Shown: positions 60,865 to 64,000 of the stretch, one piece after another
Layout: each line of letters opens with the position of its first letter
Numbering within the stretch: position 1 is the first letter of the stretch
Source: Aeromicrobium endophyticum
Lineage (GTDB): Bacteria > Actinomycetota > Actinomycetes > Propionibacteriales > Nocardioidaceae
Assembly: GCF_003586285.1 (NCBI RefSeq)
Contig: NZ_QUBR01000002.1
Span: forward strand, 1,302,001 to 1,366,000
Direction of reading: 5' to 3'
Length of the DNA stretch: 64,000 nt
Made by a program: the position numbers and the translations under genes
The notes under the pieces: generated by a model
Told to the model about the DNA's origin: nothing
What the model saw: only the letters and a program-made list of their open reading frames with translations
The model's database searches: none

Positions 60865-61346
60865 GCGAACGGGTTGGCCGAGGGCGAGCCGGGCATGGTG
60901 GCGAGAAGCGCCGTGCCGTCGGCCAGGAACTTGTGCTCGACGAGCACCTCGTACTTCGTCGCGACGACCTTCTGCACCGAGCTGAAGTCTCGCTGTCCCC
61001 GCGTCGCCGCGTAGCCGAGTGCGCCGGAGATCATGCCGAAGGCCAGGCCGAGCAGGATGCCGCCGAGGATCGTCGAGACGGCCGAGCTGCCGTCGGTGAA
61101 CAGGCTGACGACCAATCCGATCAGCAGCCCGAGCATGAAGCCCGATGACGCGCCGGCCGACAGCACCTTGCCCCAGGTGAGGCGTCCGGTGACCCGCTCG
61201 ACCTGCTTGAGCTCGGTGCCGACGATCAGCACGTTCTGGACCGGGAACTCGTGGTCGGACAGGAAGTCGACGGCCTTCTGCGCGTCGGCGTACTTGTCGA
61301 ACACCCCCAGCGACTGCGGGTACTCGAGTGAGAAGATCTCGGCCAT
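60861..61346 (-). CDS. general stress protein 17M-like membrane protein
   Basis: A 161-residue protein. The N-terminal 60 residues match the general stress protein 17M/YflT domain (YPQSLGVFDKYADAQKAVDF, EFPVQNVLIVG). Glycine-rich hydrophobic segments (FMLGLLIGLVVSLF, GGILLGLAFGMISGALG) follow. It has AAGGGG seven bases before the ATG. It overlaps the MaoC gene; whether the link is functional is unclear. Confidence 0.82.
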   Translation of the reverse strand: MAEIFSLEYPQSLGVFDKYADAQKAVDFLSDHEFPVQNVLIVGTELKQVERVTGRLTWGKVLSAGASSGFMLGLLIGLVVSLFTDGSSAVSTILGGILLGLAFGMISGALGYAATRGQRDFSSVQKVVATKYEVLVEHKFLADGTALLATMPGSPSANPFA

Positions 61347-61384
61347 GTCTGCCCCTTGCTCGGTGGGTGCTCGGTGGATCGGTC

Positions 61385-62578
61385 TTAGAGCTTGTAGTCC
61401 TTGAGGAGTGCGCGGCCGATGATCATCTTCTGGATGTCGGACGTGCCTTCACCGATGAGCATGAACGCCGCCTCGCGGTAGAGCCGCTCGATCTCGTACT
61501 CCTTGGAGTAACCGTAGCCACCGTGGATGCGGAACGAGTCCTGCACCACCTCGTTGCAGTACTCGCTGGCGATCATCTTGGCCATGCCGGCCTCGACGTC
61601 GTTGCGCTTGCCGGCGTCCTTGAGGCGGGCGGCCTTGACGACCATCGCGTGCGCCGTCTCGACCTTGGTGGCCATCTCGGCCAGGCGGAACAAGATCGCC
61701 TGGTGCTGGGCGATCGGCTTGCCGAACGTCTCGCGCTGCTGCGCGTAGGCGATGCCGAGCTCGAAGGCGCGGTTGGCGATGCCGACGGCGCGGGCGCCGA
61801 CGTTGACGCGGCCGACCTCGACGCCGTCCATCATCTGGTAGAAGCCCTGGCCGGGCTTGCCGCCGAGGATCTGGTCGGCCGAGCTCTTGTGCTTCTCGAG
61901 GATCATCTCGGTGGTGTCGATGCCCTTGTAGCCCATCTTGTCGATCTTGCCCGGGATCGTGATGCCCTGGGCCGTCTCGCCGAAGCCGGCCTCCTTCTCG
62001 ATGAGGAAGGTCGTCATGTTCTTGTAGACGCTGTCGTCGCCCTCGTCGGTCTTGACCAGGACCGCGACCAGCGTGGACGAGCCGCCGTTGGTCAGCCACA
62101 TCTTCTGGCCCGTGATCTCGTACGAGCCGTCGTCGGTCTTGGTGGCCTTGGTGCTGATGGCCGAGACGTCCGAGCCGAGGCTGGGCTCGCTCATGCTGAA
62201 CGCACCACGGACCTCGCCCGTGGCCATCTTGGGCAGGTACTTCTGCTTCTGCTCGTCGGTGCCGTGCTGCATCAGCAGGTAGGCGACGATGAAGTGCGTG
62301 TTGATGACGCCGGACACGCTCATCCATCCGCGGGCGATCTCCTCGACCACCAGGGCGTAGGTCAGCAGCGACTCGCCCAGACCGCCGAACTCCTCGGGGA
62401 TCATCAGGCCGAAGATGCCGAGCTCCTTGAGGCCCTCGACGATGTCGGTCGGGTACTCGTCCTTGTGCTCCAGCTCGGTCGCTACCGGGATGATCTCCTT
62501 CTCCACGAACTGCCGCACCAGCTTCAGGATCTCCTGCTGATCCTCGGTGAGACCTTCGGTGCTGACAAGACGACCCAT
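61385..62578 (-). CDS. acyl-CoA dehydrogenase
   Basis: A 397-residue FAD-dependent acyl-CoA dehydrogenase: GAFSMSEPSLGSDVSAIST and WLTNGGSS motifs, catalytic region RIHGGYGYSKEYEIERLYRE, C-terminus EGTSDIQKMIIGRALL. ATG at 62578 has GGAGG six bases upstream; the longer frame has no ribosome site. It is the first of a minus-strand run (dehydrogenase, stress protein, MaoC, phosphatase). With MaoC this gives oxidation and hydration of a branched or short acyl-CoA. Confidence 0.92.
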   Translation of the reverse strand: MGRLVSTEGLTEDQQEILKLVRQFVEKEIIPVATELEHKDEYPTDIVEGLKELGIFGLMIPEEFGGLGESLLTYALVVEEIARGWMSVSGVINTHFIVAYLLMQHGTDEQKQKYLPKMATGEVRGAFSMSEPSLGSDVSAISTKATKTDDGSYEITGQKMWLTNGGSSTLVAVLVKTDEGDDSVYKNMTTFLIEKEAGFGETAQGITIPGKIDKMGYKGIDTTEMILEKHKSSADQILGGKPGQGFYQMMDGVEVGRVNVGARAVGIANRAFELGIAYAQQRETFGKPIAQHQAILFRLAEMATKVETAHAMVVKAARLKDAGKRNDVEAGMAKMIASEYCNEVVQDSFRIHGGYGYSKEYEIERLYREAAFMLIGEGTSDIQKMIIGRALLKDYKL

Positions 62579-62656
62579 CGTGATCCTCCAACGGTTGGCG
62601 TGCGGCCTTCGACGACTTGCTGAATGTACCGACAAGAAACGGGCCCGTCCCCACGA

Positions 62657-62695
62657 GCGCCAGGTGACCTGCGTTACAAGACGTTAACCTGGCGC
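62657..62695. repeat. inverted repeat between transporter and dehydrogenase genes
   Basis: GCGCCAGGT (62657-62665) and ACCTGGCGC (62687-62695), loop of 21, a few bases after the end of the DMT transporter gene and 79 bases before the dehydrogenase. It may be the transporter terminator or an operator. Confidence 0.45.
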
Positions 62696-62700
62696 GACTC

Positions 62701-63573
62701 TCAGTCGGCGAGGGCGGGTGCTGACGGCGGCCGGCGGAGCACCACCACGACGAGCCCCGCGAGGATCAGCGCGAGGCCCGCGTAGACGCCCGCGGGCGGC
62801 GTCTGGTCGAGGAAGAGGCCGGCCAGGATGGCCGCCCCCGGCACCTCCAGCAGGAGCAGCAGGGAGATGAGGCCCGGGCTCATGACGGCCAGCAGGTGGT
62901 TGAGGACCGAGTGCCCCAGCAGCTGGGCGCAGATCGTGACGCCGACGATCGCGAGCCACGTGCGTCCGCTGAAGTCGACCAGCTCGACCTGCGCGACGAC
63001 GCACGCCACCAGCAGGGTCGCGGCGCAGATGCCGTAGCAGGCGACGGTGTAGGAGCCGGTCGAGACGCGCTCGCGCACCTGGCTGCCCGCGATCATGTAG
63101 AGGGCGGCCGTCAGACCGCCGACCAGCGCCAGCAGGTCGCCGGTGAGTGCACGGGCCGACAGCGAGAAGTCGACCCCCGTGATGACGAGGACACCGACGA
63201 TCGCCAGCGAGATGCCGCCGACGACCGACCGGGGCGTGCGCTCGCCGCGGAAGCGGTCGATCAGGACGACGAAGACGACCTGCATGCTGACCATCGCCGT
63301 GGCGGCGGCGACCGACGTCATCTTGAGCGCGCTGACCCACGTGCCGAAGTGCAGCGCGAGCATGACGGCCGCGAACACCGTGGTGCGCCACCCGTCCCGT
63401 CCCAGCGTGGCGAGCTCGTGGCGCGCGCGGGGCGCCACCACGGGCGCGATGGCGATGGTGCCGAGTGCGTTGCGCCAGAACGCGATCGCCAGCGCCGGTG
63501 CGGACGCCCCTGCCATGAGCGGGCCGGACGCCGAGACTCCGAGGATCGCCACGACGACGAGGAAGACGTTCAC
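62701..63573 (-). CDS. EamA/DMT-family transporter
   Basis: A 290-residue membrane protein with ten hydrophobic segments in two repeated halves (start MNVFLVVVAILGVSASGPLM; ILAGLFLDQTPPAGVYAGLA and LILAGLVVVVLRRPPS at the end). The EamA family exports amino acids or other metabolites; the substrate is unknown. GTG start. CACACT six bases upstream could be a leaderless -10. Confidence 0.85.
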   Translation of the reverse strand: MNVFLVVVAILGVSASGPLMAGASAPALAIAFWRNALGTIAIAPVVAPRARHELATLGRDGWRTTVFAAVMLALHFGTWVSALKMTSVAAATAMVSMQVVFVVLIDRFRGERTPRSVVGGISLAIVGVLVITGVDFSLSARALTGDLLALVGGLTAALYMIAGSQVRERVSTGSYTVACYGICAATLLVACVVAQVELVDFSGRTWLAIVGVTICAQLLGHSVLNHLLAVMSPGLISLLLLLEVPGAAILAGLFLDQTPPAGVYAGLALILAGLVVVVLRRPPSAPALAD

Positions 63574-63670
63574 CGGATCAGTGTGGCCTCCCCATGGAGC
63601 GGCGCGTGCTCAGCCTCCGTCGGACCAGCTCCGCGACGACGCCGGACGCCCACCCGACGAGGCCTCACAG

Positions 63671-64000
63671 TCATCCGAGGGCGACCGGCAGCAACCCGCG
63701 CGGCGTGCGGGCCGCGATCTCGTCGAGCGCGGACTCCAACGTCTCGTGGACGAACGAGTACCCCGACGCCATCAGGACGTCCGACGCGACCCACCGGCTC
63801 TTGAGCACCAGCTCGGCCTCGGTGCGGATGATCCTCGCGCCGGCCTCGAGGACCCAGGCAGGCTCCGGCAGGCCCACTCGTCGTCCCATCGCGGCGCGCA
63901 CCCCGGCCATCAGCTCGGAGTTGGTCACGACCTCGGGCGCCGCCACGTTGACCGGCCCGGAGATCTCGGGATGGTCGACCAGGTGCAGCACCGCGCCGAC
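63671..64000 (-). CDS. TIGR01777-type epimerase, N-terminal part outside window
   Basis: The last 109 residues of an open frame that runs off the window. EISGPVNVAAPEVVTNSELM, RRVGLPEPAWVLEAGARIIR and LLKSRW-like LVLKSRWVASDVLMASGYSF are characteristic of the C-terminal DUF1731 of TIGR01777 sugar-nucleotide epimerase-like proteins (YfcH group). The Rossmann half is not visible. Function of the family is poorly defined. Confidence 0.85.
   Translation of the reverse strand, partial: VGAVLHLVDHPEISGPVNVAAPEVVTNSELMAGVRAAMGRRVGLPEPAWVLEAGARIIRTEAELVLKSRWVASDVLMASGYSFVHETLESALDEIAARTPRGLLPVALG

Overview
The window is GC-rich, gene-dense actinobacterial chromosome. The markers are a mycoredoxin, an AdnAB recombination helicase-nuclease, a mycofactocin-type dehydrogenase, UvrD2 with a C-terminal HRDC-like domain, DUF3107, a Streptomyces-type paired dynamin-like GTPase operon, zinc-free ribosomal protein paralogs under a Zur box, and many probable leaderless mRNAs. 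From remembered gene order, the block 38.9-55.3 kb (uvrD2, mrx1, nudC, adnB, adnA, alkyltransferase-like gene, moeZ, TetR, DUF3107, ferritin-like, rhlE, ParA-like) follows the Mycobacterium tuberculosis Rv3198c-Rv3213c region. A member of Nocardioidaceae such as Aeromicrobium is my inference, not something the sequence proves. I see no rRNA, transposase, integrase, phage gene or CRISPR array, and no gene-free stretch longer than 300 bases.

Layout. 0-3.5 kb: acyl-CoA degradation operon (acyl-CoA dehydrogenase, thiolase, SDR) with a divergent TetR regulator and a palindromic operator. 3.5-4.7 kb: YceI and a divergent MarR regulator, whose operator words recur in the pirin promoter at 24.4 kb. 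4.8-11.7 kb: GNAT acetyltransferase, EttA, two dynamin-like GTPases, PrsW-type protease. 11.7-14.4 kb: tRNA-Arg, then two divergent arms of cysteine-depleted ribosomal proteins (S14, L33, L28 against L31, CobW-like, L32, L36) around one Zur box. 14.4-19.2 kb: mycofactocin-type SDR, ArgP/LysE pair, two CrcB fluoride-channel subunits, a DsbA-like protein, oligoribonuclease. 19.2-28.5 kb: tRNA-His, DUF4097, GlpD, histidine phosphatase, an MmpS-like protein, pirin, a PYROXD2-like flavoprotein, tRNA-Lys, small zinc-finger and PPOX genes, an NAD-dependent epimerase. 28.6-36.2 kb: complete kdpFABCDE. 36.3-38.4 kb: two CitE-like lyases, then small ORFs behind an apparent attenuator. 38.9-50.3 kb: uvrD2, mrx1 and the moeZ-atl-adnA-adnB-nudC operon. 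50.4-55.3 kb: TetR-DUF3107, ferritin-like protein, DEAD-box helicase, L,D-transpeptidase, ParA. 55.3-58.3 kb: SDR, hydrolase, and a molybdenum-cofactor oxidoreductase with its flavin reductase. 58.4-64 kb: PHP phosphoesterase, phosphatase, MaoC hydratase, stress protein, acyl-CoA dehydrogenase, DMT transporter and a truncated epimerase.

Regulation is the most informative layer. Four promoters fit the thiol-stress sigma factor pattern (SigR/SigH, GGAAY-N18/19-GTT). They lie upstream of mrx1, the DsbA-like gene, an NAD-dependent epimerase, and the five-gene moeZ operon that carries AdnAB. At least ten starts have a TANNNT box ending 6 or 7 nt before the start codon, as expected for leaderless mRNAs. 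Zinc, potassium and a MarR ligand have recognisable cis-sites. The rhlE-type helicase seems to start at CTG. Several intergenic palindromes of one architecture are unexplained.
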